64,000 bases of DNA from Kibdelosporangium banguiense. GTDB lineage: Bacteria > Actinomycetota > Actinomycetes > Mycobacteriales > Pseudonocardiaceae. The stretch lies in the NCBI RefSeq assembly GCF_017876405.1, contig NZ_JAGINW010000001.1, positions 11,545,203 through 11,609,202 on the forward strand. The letters run 5' to 3'. Below, piece after piece: positions 8,764-15,638 of the stretch. How positions within the stretch are numbered: the first letter of the stretch is position 1; each line of letters starts with the position of its first letter. The position numbers and the translations under genes were made by a program. The notes under the pieces were generated by a model. That model saw only the letters and a list, made by a program, of their open reading frames with translations, searched no databases and was not told the DNA's origin.

Positions 8764-9438
8764 CTAGTTCCCTCCCTTGGCGCGTGACGCCTGGTCACGC
8801 AGTGCTTCGATGGCTTTGGCGGGCTCGTCCGCGCTGTAGATGGCTGATCCGGCCACGAAACAGTCGACGCCTGCTTGTGCTGCCAACTCGATGGTGTCGG
8901 TGTTGATTCCCCCGTCGATCTCCACCAGCAGCTTCAAGTGCCCGGTGTCGACCAGCCTGCGCGCCGCGCGGACCTTGTCGAGGACCTCCGGCATGAACGA
9001 CTGCCCGCCGAAACCCGGTTCGACCGACATCACCAGCAACGTGTCGTAGTGCTTGAGCACCTCGGTCCAGGGCTCGAGCGGAGTGCCCGGCTTGATCGAC
9101 AGACCGGCCTTGGCACCGGCGGCGCGCAGGTTCGCGGCGAGCTTGACCGGGTCGCCCGCAGCCTCGGCGTGCACGGTGACGTTGTACGCACCGGCCTCGG
9201 CGTAGTCGATCGCCCAGCGGTCCGGGTCGTCGATCATCAGGTGACAGTCCATCGGGATGTCGGTCACCTTCAGCAACGCCTCGACCACCGGCAGTCCCAG
9301 GGTCAGGTTGGGCACGAAATGCGCGTCCATCACGTCCACGTGCACCCAGTCCGCACCCGCGATGGCATGCAGCTCGTCGGCCAGGCGGGCGAAGTCGGAG
9401 GCCAGGATGCTCGGCGCGATCATCGGATCTGCAGACAC
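8764..9438 (-). CDS. rpe: ribulose-phosphate 3-epimerase
   Basis: 224 residues, a TIM barrel interconverting ribulose 5-phosphate and xylulose 5-phosphate. Recognisable motifs are APSILASDFARL, WVHVDVMDAHFVPNLT (metal ligands His and Asp), DCHLMIDDP, MSVEPGFGGQSF and LVEIDGGINTDT. The N terminus is not certain: GTG 9438 gives five extra residues, while ATG 9423 starts at MIAPSILA, and neither has a strong ribosome site. It abuts ribE and supplies pentose phosphate metabolism; its placement with riboflavin genes is conserved in actinobacteria. Confidence 0.96.
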   Translation of the reverse strand: MSADPMIAPSILASDFARLADELHAIAGADWVHVDVMDAHFVPNLTLGLPVVEALLKVTDIPMDCHLMIDDPDRWAIDYAEAGAYNVTVHAEAAGDPVKLAANLRAAGAKAGLSIKPGTPLEPWTEVLKHYDTLLVMSVEPGFGGQSFMPEVLDKVRAARRLVDTGHLKLLVEIDGGINTDTIELAAQAGVDCFVAGSAIYSADEPAKAIEALRDQASRAKGGN

Positions 9439-9448
9439 GTCCTGAAGT

Positions 9449-9967
9449 CTATGGTTCGGGCGTGGTGGGCACGTGCAGGGCGTCCAGCGCGCCAGTCCAC
9501 GGTTGGTCAGGCATGATCCGCCGGACGATCACGCCCACGCTCGCCAGCGTCTCCAGATGCCGTGGCCACGCCGGATGCCTGGCCTGCTGCTCACTCAACT
9601 GCGGGCAGACCACAACCCGGACCGTGGGGTCACCGACCACCTCGCACAGCGCGGTGAGCGCCTGATTGTCGGCAAGGCCCAGCGCGAGTTTGGCGGTGGA
9701 TCCCGCACTGGCCGGGGCGAACAGGAACGCCTCCGGGTCCGGGTGCGGGCGTGGTTCCCCGGGCAGCCTCGACGTGCTGCGAACCGGCAGATCAGTCAGC
9801 GCGGCAACGCGGTCGAACTCGCCGGACGCCTTCAGCCAACGCTCTGCCGTCGGCGTCAAGGTCACGGCGAGACGCCAGCCGCGCTCGACTGCCGGCTTGG
9901 CGATCTCGTCATAAAGGCGCTGGTCGACGCCGAAACACGCGGCGGCGACCAGCCCCAGGACACCTAT
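9449..9967 (-). CDS. PPCDC-like flavoprotein with an apparent ATA start
   Basis: A flavoprotein-domain protein of about 172 residues, related to CoaC/dfp. The first canonical in-frame start is GTG 9865, which would give only 138 residues. The frame upstream of it encodes family-typical sequence, including GLVAAACFGVDQRLYDE and PAVERGWRLAV, which belongs to the FMN-binding fold. Between the upstream in-frame stop (10013-10015) and GTG 9865 there is no ATG, GTG or TTG. ATA at 9967 lies in an ATAG overlap with the stop of the preceding gene and is 6-8 nt after AAGGGAAGAG, so it is the best candidate; CTG at 9958 or 9952 are alternatives. Other motifs are AFLFAPASAGSTAKLALG and ADNQALTALCE. The exact reaction is unknown. 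Confidence 0.75.
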   Translation of the reverse strand: MGVLGLVAAACFGVDQRLYDEIAKPAVERGWRLAVTLTPTAERWLKASGEFDRVAALTDLPVRSTSRLPGEPRPHPDPEAFLFAPASAGSTAKLALGLADNQALTALCEVVGDPTVRVVVCPQLSEQQARHPAWPRHLETLASVGVIVRRIMPDQPWTGALDALHVPTTPEP

Positions 9968-10314
9968 GACTCTTCCCTTGGCTTCGCGGCCTTGCGCTGC
10001 TGCTCGGCCCGTTCACGGCACTTACGCAGGAACTCGGCGTCGTCCTCCGGGCTCTGCGCGACATGACGGCCGGGCCGCTCGTACTCCGGGAACCGGCTCC
10101 GCGGCCCCTGATAGGGACCGCCGACCCGCTCCGGCCGCCCGGCGACCAGCCACAGGATGGAGCCGATCAGCGGCAGCAGCAGGACGATCAGCAACCAGCC
10201 CATCTTGGGCAGATTGCGGGTCGTGCCGTCGACTGTGGTGATCACGTCGACCAGACAGAAGATCCAGAGTCCCATGACGATCAGGCCGAAGGCCCCGCCT
10301 GCGAAAAACGGCAT
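9964..10314 (-). CDS. PLDc_N-domain membrane protein
   Basis: 116 residues. Two membrane helices (GAFGLIVMGLWIFCLVDV and MGWLLIVLLLPLIGSILWLV) flank the short NLPK linker that defines the phospholipase D-nuclease N-terminal family (PF13396), with the conserved end AGRPE. A charged tail (RAEQQRKAAKPREES) follows. No HKD catalytic motif is present, so this is the stand-alone membrane module, not a phospholipase. ATG 10314 gives the usual family length. The stop TAG overlaps the proposed ATA start of the flavoprotein, and the end of this gene supplies that gene's ribosome site. Confidence 0.82.
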   Translation of the reverse strand: MPFFAGGAFGLIVMGLWIFCLVDVITTVDGTTRNLPKMGWLLIVLLLPLIGSILWLVAGRPERVGGPYQGPRSRFPEYERPGRHVAQSPEDDAEFLRKCRERAEQQRKAAKPREES

Positions 10315-10445
10315 CGCGTACCCCACCCCAGGTTGATTTCGCGGGCGACCAGTGTGCCACCACTGCCCGACCGGGCAGATCCCAGGGTCCGGACATTGCT
10401 CGAAACAACAGGACAGAGCCATGACGTGGGCGTTTGAATAACGCC

Positions 10446-10859
10446 ATGACGACACGACGTACCGCGATCGCAGGCATAGTGGCCGCCCTGATGCTGGGCG
10501 CGAGCGCGGCCTCCACCGCTGCTCCTGTGGCTGTTGAGCAGACGCCTGGGGACTCCTACAAGCGCACCGAGCTGTTCTTCGGCGGCAGCCGCCCGGACGG
10601 CACGGTGATCACCCCCGCCCAGTTCGAACTGTTCCTGGACAAGGAAGTCACCCCCGCGTTCCCCGACGGCCTGACCTGGCTGGAGGCCCACGGCCAGTGG
10701 ATGGGTGGCAAGGAGAACTCCTACCAGCTGATCCTGCTGTACCCGTACACAAACCGGAAAGCCAACAAGGACATCGAGGAAATCCGGACCGACTACAAGC
10801 GACAGTTCCAGCAGCAATCAGTACTGCGCGCCGACAGCGTCGAACGCGTCTCCTTCTAA
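10446..10859 (+). CDS. secreted DUF3574 protein
   Basis: 137 residues from ATG 10446. A twin-arginine-looking but probably Sec-type leader (MTTRRTAIAGIVAALMLGAS, then AASTAA) is followed by the DUF3574 pattern: KRTELFFGGSRPDG, ITPAQFELFLDKEVTP, FPDGLTWLEAHGQW and YPYTNRKANKDIEEIR. The family has no established function. The gene diverges from the PLDc_N gene and is followed 14 bp later by a cluster of palindromic repeats. A TTG four codons upstream is a less likely start. Confidence 0.8.
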   Translation: MTTRRTAIAGIVAALMLGASAASTAAPVAVEQTPGDSYKRTELFFGGSRPDGTVITPAQFELFLDKEVTPAFPDGLTWLEAHGQWMGGKENSYQLILLYPYTNRKANKDIEEIRTDYKRQFQQQSVLRADSVERVSF

Positions 10860-10872
10860 CGCGCAGTTCGCG

Positions 10873-10960
10873 TGCCCCCAAAGTGGCTTTCGGGGCATAA
10901 AGGTGTGCCCCCAATGCCACATTGGGGGCATCGCATGTCCCCAATGTGGCATTGGGGACA
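10873..10960. repeat. cluster of three 25-bp palindromic repeats
   Basis: Copies at 10873-10897, 10906-10930 and 10936-10960. The last two form the standard pair: arms around CCCCAATG/CATTGGGG, centre CCA in the first and TGG in the second, separated by 5 bp. The first copy is a variant with AAAG/CTTT in place of AATG/CATT, a compensatory change that preserves pairing. The cluster lies between the DUF3574 gene and the convergent DUF397 gene. Confidence 0.85.
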
Positions 10961-10972
10961 TACACACGCCAG

Positions 10973-11134
10973 CTACTGGTCGAACTTGCCGCCCTTGACG
11001 GCCTCCACCAGGGCACGCACATCAACGACCAGCATCGCGGCAGGCTGCTTCGAATCGCGCACAGCAGTGAGAGTGCCCGCTAACTCGACACAGTTGCCCT
11101 CATTGCCGGACCGCGACGACTTACGCCACTCCAT
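10973..11134 (-). CDS. DUF397 protein (short)
   Basis: 53 residues: it begins MEWRKSSRSGNEGNCVELAG, continues with TAVRDSKQP, and ends in GGKFDQ. This is the complete DUF397 consensus (W-x-KSS, CVE-A, VRDSK). In actinobacteria DUF397 proteins are almost always encoded directly after an XRE/DUF5753 regulator and are thought to act with it, in some cases as antitoxin- or developmental-type partners. Here the start lies 3 nt after the end of the XRE reading frame, as expected for the pair, but that XRE partner is frameshifted. Confidence 0.85.
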   Translation of the reverse strand: MEWRKSSRSGNEGNCVELAGTLTAVRDSKQPAAMLVVDVRALVEAVKGGKFDQ

Positions 11135-11137
11135 CAC

Positions 11138-11952
11138 TCAACCCTCTCGTTCTCTGACGATCGCTCGTAGGATATCCCTGCTTTCACGGGCTGAAAGGGC
11201 GATTCGGTCCAGCTCATCACTGATGCGCGAGTAGTAGGCCACCTCCCCCTGCGACAGGTATACGCCCCTGCCTCTCACGAGTTCGATGTAGGTGACCGCA
11301 TCGGCCTGAGGGAACTCGATCAGCAGGAACGAATGCAGCATGGCTGAGTGCGCCGCACGTTCCGGATACTCGTGTTCACGGCACTCGCCATGACATGCAG
11401 GTGTTGAAGCTGCTCCGTGAACTCGTTCTCAGTCCCAAACCGGGTATGCAACGCCGCCGCACCAATGTATCCGGTGTACCTCACACGCCGGAGTGCTTGC
11501 TGGCGTTGAAATCTGGCCATCCATCGGACTTCGACATCCTGTGGCGCACCGCCCGCTTGGAGCATGTAGCCACGCGCATAGCCGTGAGTCTGCATGAGGC
11601 CGGGGACCAAGAGCGGTGACCAGTCGGTCAGCCGATCAGCTTCCGCTTCGTAGCTCGCCAGAGTGCCGAAGTCTGGCGACACACCAGGCAGCGGCGCATC
11701 CCACCACCCCGGCTGCATGTTGTTCTTGGCCTTCGCGACCATCTCATCCCGCTGGGCCACCGGCACTTTGTACGCGACCAGGATCGCCATGACCTCCTCA
11801 CTGGTCACATGACGTTTGCCGGTCTCGATCCGGCTGTATGTGGCAGGCGACCACTGCAGAAGCTCCGCGGCGTCCTCCAGCTTCAGATCGGTCTGCGTTT
11901 TGCGAATCGCCCGGAGCTGAGCACCGATCGCACGGTCACGGGGATGCGACAC
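11138..11952 (-). pseudogene. XRE-family regulator with DUF5753, frameshifted
   Basis: The N-terminal part (GTG 11952 onward) has a normal Cro/C1-type helix-turn-helix (RDRAIGAQLRAIRKTQ, LLQWSPATYSRIETGKR) and most of a DUF5753 domain (WSPLLVPGLMQTHGYARG). At about 11362-11366 the frame runs off to a stop at 11320. The rest of the domain (SFLLIEFPQADAVTYIE, SRISDELDRIALSARES) continues in another frame to a stop at 11138, adjacent to DUF397. Related proteins carry VLP at the break. Loss of 10 bp between two CCGG copies would explain both the shift and the missing residues. The HTH could still be made as a truncated protein. The start is supported by GGAGG in a 12-bp palindrome upstream of the GTG. 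Confidence 0.8.
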
Positions 11953-11970
11953 GGAGGGCCCTCCACTTTC

Positions 11971-11986
11971 AGCGCTCGTAAGCGCT
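11971..11986. promoter_or_regulatory. AGCGCT direct repeat, candidate XRE operator
   Basis: The palindromic hexamer AGCGCT occurs at 11971-11976 and 11981-11986, one helical turn apart, 19-34 bp upstream of the XRE start and in the divergent region with the zinc-finger gene. Phased repeats here fit autoregulation by the HTH protein; this is inference. Confidence 0.4.
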
Positions 11987-12049
11987 AGCCAATTTTCTGG
12001 CGCGAGTCTACTTTCACAGCGAACTGCTCGCAGAGTTTCGGAGCGCGAC

Positions 12050-12265
12050 ATGACTTGCCGTTGGACCTGGAAGACCCGGGCAGGGCACCGGACTGCGCAC
12101 GCGTTCGCGCACATCGACCTGGCTGCCGGCTTCCCTGTGCTCGAACCGATGGGCTGCACACAGCGGTTCAAAGTGGACCGACTGACCGAAGTCGAGCGGG
12201 GTCACAGGTTCCGATGCCCTGGCTGCCTGGCCGCGACTGGATCCCGGGCGCGGCGCCGAATCTGA
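12050..12265 (+). CDS. small zinc-finger-like protein
   Basis: 71 residues. It begins MTCRWTWKT, has a HAFAHIDLAAG segment with a histidine, a central cysteine (PMGCTQRF) and a C-terminal CPGC followed by LAATG. The H...C...CxxC layout and CLAAT ending resemble the small zinc-finger proteins that sit beside XRE-DUF397 pairs in Pseudonocardiaceae. ATG 12050 is preceded by GGAG at a suitable distance. A different frame is also open through this stretch, but it shows no family features until ATG 12292. The gene diverges from the XRE gene and is likely under the same regulator. Confidence 0.6.
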   Translation: MTCRWTWKTRAGHRTAHAFAHIDLAAGFPVLEPMGCTQRFKVDRLTEVERGHRFRCPGCLAATGSRARRRI

Positions 12266-12291
12266 CTACCACCTTCTACTGGAGTACCACC

Positions 12292-12588
12292 ATGACCCAC
12301 ACGACAGACACATCACTTGACGACGCCGATTTCCCCGCACTGGTCGCGGAAATGGTCGCCGACCAGGCGCCCCGCGTGTTCGCGGTTGTCCTGGAGTACG
12401 GCGAACAGATCGATGCCCAAATCGCCGGATGGGGCATGGCTCTCGACGAGAGCGCCTACGTCACGACGGTCGACGGCCGAACCCAGTACGTGTTGACTGA
12501 GCCGGAAAACGCACTCAAGTACTTCCCCAGCCCCGCCAACACGTCCGCATACCTCGTGTGGGCGACTCACCCCGCACAGAGCGCTTGA
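12292..12588 (+). CDS. hypothetical acidic 98-residue protein
   Basis: A 98-residue acidic protein starting MTHTTDTSLDDADFP and ending ATHPAQSA. The start ATG 12292 has GGAG nine bases upstream. There is no signal peptide and no cysteine. The family is not recognised; similar small acidic proteins occur next to XRE-type regulators in this group of bacteria, and the sequence ALVAEMVADQAPRVFAVV suggests an amphipathic helix followed by mixed alpha/beta structure. It lies 26 bp after the zinc-finger gene and is probably cotranscribed with it. A palindromic repeat pair begins 5 bp after its stop and may act as its 3' end. Confidence 0.65.
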   Translation: MTHTTDTSLDDADFPALVAEMVADQAPRVFAVVLEYGEQIDAQIAGWGMALDESAYVTTVDGRTQYVLTEPENALKYFPSPANTSAYLVWATHPAQSA

Positions 12589-12592
12589 AGTG

Positions 12593-12647
12593 TGTCCCCA
12601 ATGCCACATTGGGGACGTTGGATGCCCCCAATGTGGCATTGGGGGCA
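12593..12647. repeat. paired 25-bp palindromic repeats
   Basis: Two copies, 12593-12617 (CCA centre) and 12623-12647 (TGG centre), 5-bp spacer. The same architecture is found at 10906-10960 and 56928-56982. It lies between the convergent 98-residue protein gene and rsmB. Confidence 0.88.
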
Positions 12648-12656
12648 CAACAAAAG

Positions 12657-14075
12657 CTAGATCTTGCGGATGAGGGCGCAGTACATGGCGTCGGTGCCGT
12701 GCAGGTGGGGCCAGAGCTGTACGTCCGGGCCATTGCCGAGGTCGGGGACGCCGGGGAAGAACTCGCGGGCGTCCAGCTGCTCGGCCTTGGTCCGGCGCAC
12801 GACGTCGCTGACCACGCCGATTGTCTCCGACAGGTGCGGCGAGCACACGACGTACGCGACCACGCCGCCGACGCGGACCAGGTCCATCGCGGACAGCAGC
12901 AACTCGCGCTGCAGCTTGGTGAGGTCGCCGACGTCGGACTGCTGACGCCGCCACCGTGCCTCGGGCCTGCGCCTGAGCGCGCCGAGGCCGGTGCAGGGTG
13001 CGTCGACGAGAACCCGGTCGAATGTGCCTGGTTCGAAGTCTGTTTCGCGGCCGTCGCCAATGTGGACGGTCACCGGCTGGCCTTCGGTCGCGTTCTCCAC
13101 GAGCCTGGCTCGGTGCGGGGCTTTCTCGACCGCGTCCACGGTCGCGCCGGACAGTCCGGCGAGGGCGCCCAGCATTGCGGCTTTGCCGCCTGGGCCTGCG
13201 CACAGGTCGAGCCATCGCTCATCGGGGCCGGTCAGTGTGGGGCGGGTGAGGGCGACCGCACAGAGCTGGCTGCCTTCGTCCTGGACTCCGGCGAACCGCT
13301 CCCGGACGGGTTCCATGTCTGCTGGGTCGCCGCCGCCCGCTTCCAGGCGTACGCCGTAGGGCGAGTAGGGCGCGACGTCGCCGCCGGTGATCGCGGCGAG
13401 CTCTTCGGCTGTGATCTCCCCGGGCCTGGCGACCAGGTGCACGGCCGGGCGTTCGTCGTCGGCCTCGAGTGCGGCTTTCAGGCCGTCGCCCTTGTCTCCC
13501 AACGAGTCCGCGAACGCGCGGGCGATCCAGCGCGGGTGGGCCGTCGCCGTGGCAAGGTACCCGATCGGGTCTTCCTCACGGTTGGGCGCCAGCTTGGCGA
13601 CCCACTCGGCTTCAGTGTGCTCGCCGACCTTACGCAGCACTGCGTTGGCGAATCCGGCAAGCCTCGACCCGACGTCAGCTCGTGCTAGATCCACAGTGGA
13701 CGACACTGCAGCGTGCGGTGGAATCCTGGTGCGCAGCAACTGATACGCACCCAACCGCAGCACGTCCAGCAGCTGCTTGTCCACCTGCGACAGTGGACGG
13801 TCGGAGCACTCGGCGATCACCTGGTCGAGCAGGCCTTGCGCGCGGCATGTCCCGTACGTCAGCTCAGTCGCCAGCGCGGCGTCCCGGCCCTGGATCCGTC
13901 GCTCCCGCAACAGGCCCGGCAGCACGAGGTTGGCGTATGCGTCGCGGTCACGTACCGCGCGCAACGTGTCCAACGCCGCGCGGCGGGCTGGATCCTCAGC
14001 TGGTGGCCGGGGTGCGGAGGACTCGCGGCGGCGCGGCGGGTGCGCCTGCCGTGGCCGGGACGGTCGGTGCGTCAA
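12657..14075 (-). CDS. rsmB: 16S rRNA (cytosine-967-C5)-methyltransferase, RsmB/Sun type
   Basis: 472 residues. The N-terminal NusB-like helical domain (residues ~35-170, e.g. ALATELTYGTCRAQGLLD) is followed by a SAM-dependent methyltransferase domain. That domain has the cofactor loop WLDLCAGPGGKAAMLGAL, motif IV DAPCTGLGALRRRPEARW with a cysteine, and the catalytic cysteine in VVCSPHLSETIG. These are the two cysteines of RsmB-type m5C enzymes. The start is TTG 14075, overlapping the fmt stop as TTGA; the frame is open further upstream but that part lies inside fmt. This gives the normal family length. Convergent to the 98-residue protein gene, with a palindrome pair in between. Confidence 0.94.
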   Translation of the reverse strand: MTHRPSRPRQAHPPRRRESSAPRPPAEDPARRAALDTLRAVRDRDAYANLVLPGLLRERRIQGRDAALATELTYGTCRAQGLLDQVIAECSDRPLSQVDKQLLDVLRLGAYQLLRTRIPPHAAVSSTVDLARADVGSRLAGFANAVLRKVGEHTEAEWVAKLAPNREEDPIGYLATATAHPRWIARAFADSLGDKGDGLKAALEADDERPAVHLVARPGEITAEELAAITGGDVAPYSPYGVRLEAGGGDPADMEPVRERFAGVQDEGSQLCAVALTRPTLTGPDERWLDLCAGPGGKAAMLGALAGLSGATVDAVEKAPHRARLVENATEGQPVTVHIGDGRETDFEPGTFDRVLVDAPCTGLGALRRRPEARWRRQQSDVGDLTKLQRELLLSAMDLVRVGGVVAYVVCSPHLSETIGVVSDVVRRTKAEQLDAREFFPGVPDLGNGPDVQLWPHLHGTDAMYCALIRKI

Positions 14076-15001
14076 GACAATCGTTCCCCTTGCTCGACGC
14101 GAGCACCACGTGCCCAGTCGGTTGCAGCCATTCGTTTCTTGCCCTGCGCTTGGACTTCGCCGAGCCGCACGGGCTTGGTCGCGGTGCCCACGAGCACCTG
14201 CTTGCGCTCCACCTTGATCTCGCCGGGCGGCAGGGCATCGCCGTCCACGGGCCTGACCGGGCCGAGCTTGAGCCGCTCGCCCCGGACCTCCGCCCACGCG
14301 CCTGGGTCCGGCGTCACCGCTCTGACCAGGCGATCCACCACGTGTGCCGGAGCGTTGAAGTCAATGTGCGCGTCCTCGACCGCGATCTTGGACGCGTAGC
14401 TCACGCCGTCGGCATGCTGCTGCTCGACCGCGCGCAGCGAGCCGTCCTCGATGCCATCCAAAGTGGACACCATCAGCCCGGCACCGGCCTCGGCCAGCCT
14501 GTCCAGCAGCTCACCGGCCGTGTCGGTGTCCTGGATCGGCTCGGTGAGCACGCCGAACACCGGGCCCGCGTCGAGCTCCTTGACGATCCGGAACGTACTC
14601 GCGCCGGTGATCTCGTCCCCGGCCCGGATCGCCGCCTGCACCGGGGCCGCCCCACGCCACGCGGGCAGCAGCGAGAAGTGCAGGTTCACCCAGCCGTGGG
14701 CCGGAATGTCCAGCGCGATCTGCGGAAGCAAGGCGCCGTACGCCACCACCGGGCAGCAATCCGGCGCGAGCTCGGTCAGCCGGTCCAGGAAGTCCTGGTC
14801 CTTGACGCGCTGCGGCGTGAGCACCTCGATGCCGTGCTCGTCGGCCAGCGCGCCGACCGGCGACCGTACGAGATGACGGCCACGACCCGCGGGCGCATCC
14901 GGCCTGGTCACAACGGCGACGACCTCGTGGCGGCCGGACTCGATCAACGCCTTGAGCGTGGGTACCGCGGGCGCCGGTGTCCCGGCGAAGACCAGCCGCA
15001 T
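14072..15001 (-). CDS. fmt: methionyl-tRNA formyltransferase
   Basis: 309 residues. Transfers a formyl group from 10-formyltetrahydrofolate to initiator Met-tRNA. Motifs: MRLVFAGTPAPAVPTL at the N terminus, the folate/catalytic loop NLHFSLLPAWRGAAPVQ with the conserved Asn and His, and GASTFRIVKELDAGPV. The C-terminal OB-fold domain is present to residue ~300. The start lies 2 nt after the def stop; the stop overlaps the rsmB TTG. The def-fmt-rsmB order is standard for translation-start maturation. Confidence 0.97.
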   Translation of the reverse strand: MRLVFAGTPAPAVPTLKALIESGRHEVVAVVTRPDAPAGRGRHLVRSPVGALADEHGIEVLTPQRVKDQDFLDRLTELAPDCCPVVAYGALLPQIALDIPAHGWVNLHFSLLPAWRGAAPVQAAIRAGDEITGASTFRIVKELDAGPVFGVLTEPIQDTDTAGELLDRLAEAGAGLMVSTLDGIEDGSLRAVEQQHADGVSYASKIAVEDAHIDFNAPAHVVDRLVRAVTPDPGAWAEVRGERLKLGPVRPVDGDALPPGEIKVERKQVLVGTATKPVRLGEVQAQGKKRMAATDWARGARVEQGERLS

Positions 15002-15003
15002 CG

Positions 15004-15549
15004 TCAGAAGCCTCCGAACAGGGCATGCGGGTCCTGCTTGATGGTGGGCACGTTGCCGTCGAACCAGGATGCCTGCCGGATCTCCCGCATGGCCTGCTTG
15101 CGCGTCTCGGCGTCCAGCCGGTCGAGGAACAGCACGCCGTCAAGATGGTCCGTCTCGTGCTGGATACAGCGCGCCAGCAGATCGGTGCCCTGCACCTCGA
15201 TCGGCTCGCCGTACATGTTCCAGCCGGACGCCACGACATTGCGCATCCGGCGTGTCTCCCACTGAAACCCCGGGATGGACAGGCAGCCTTCGTCGCCGTC
15301 CTGGCACTCGTCGTCGATGGCGTTCCACGTCGGGTTCACCATATGACCCGCGGACCCGTCACAGTGATACGTGAACACCCGCAGGCTCACGCCCAGCTGC
15401 GGCGCCGCGATCCCCGCCCCGCCCTGCGACTCCATGGTGTCCCACAGATCCTGGACGAGCGTGCGGAGCTCCTTGTCGAAATCGACGACCTCGTCCGCGC
15501 GCGTACGCAGCACCGGGTCGCCGAAGAGCCTGATCGGTTGGATGGTCAC
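15004..15549 (-). CDS. def: peptide deformylase
   Basis: 181 residues. Removes the formyl group from nascent N-formylmethionine. All three signature motifs are intact: GGAGIAAPQLG (motif 1), DEGCLSIPG (motif 2, metal-binding cysteine) and CIQHETDHLDG (motif 3, HExxH). Starts ATG 15549. It is the first gene of the def-fmt-rsmB run. The gap upstream (15550-15638) holds only a hairpin that belongs to the preceding secreted-protein gene. Confidence 0.97.
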   Translation of the reverse strand: MTIQPIRLFGDPVLRTRADEVVDFDKELRTLVQDLWDTMESQGGAGIAAPQLGVSLRVFTYHCDGSAGHMVNPTWNAIDDECQDGDEGCLSIPGFQWETRRMRNVVASGWNMYGEPIEVQGTDLLARCIQHETDHLDGVLFLDRLDAETRKQAMREIRQASWFDGNVPTIKQDPHALFGGF

Positions 15550-15600
15550 GACGGCTTATTCTACGAACTTGCCTAGTCAGTCGTGCAGCGCGCCCCCACG

Positions 15601-15623
15601 GCCGGCCACCGGCGGTGACCGGC
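15601..15623. terminator. hairpin terminator after the beta-helix gene
   Basis: Arms GCCGGCCACC (15601-15610) and GGTGACCGGC (15614-15623) pair with a single mismatch around a 3-nt loop. It lies 16 bp beyond the stop of the minus-strand beta-helix gene and upstream of def. Confidence 0.5.
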
Positions 15624-15638
15624 CGCTCTCCCCTCCGG

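Noticed and set aside
8764..9448. Possible FMN riboswitch for the rib genes
   Set aside because: No RFN-element consensus upstream of rpe or ribE; the genes are tightly packed.
9449..9865. Short form of the flavoprotein from GTG 9865
   Set aside because: It would remove the conserved FMN-binding N terminus that is encoded just upstream.
11395..11619. Plus-strand 74-codon frame opposite the XRE gene
   Set aside because: Antisense to the DUF5753 part; no ribosome site and no features.
12055..12291. N-terminal extension of the 98-residue protein
   Set aside because: Arginine-rich shadow of the zinc-finger gene; ATG 12292 has its own ribosome site.
12313..13215. Frame reading MPHWGH-type peptides through the repeat pair
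   Set aside because: The peptides are translations of the palindromic DNA repeats, not protein families.
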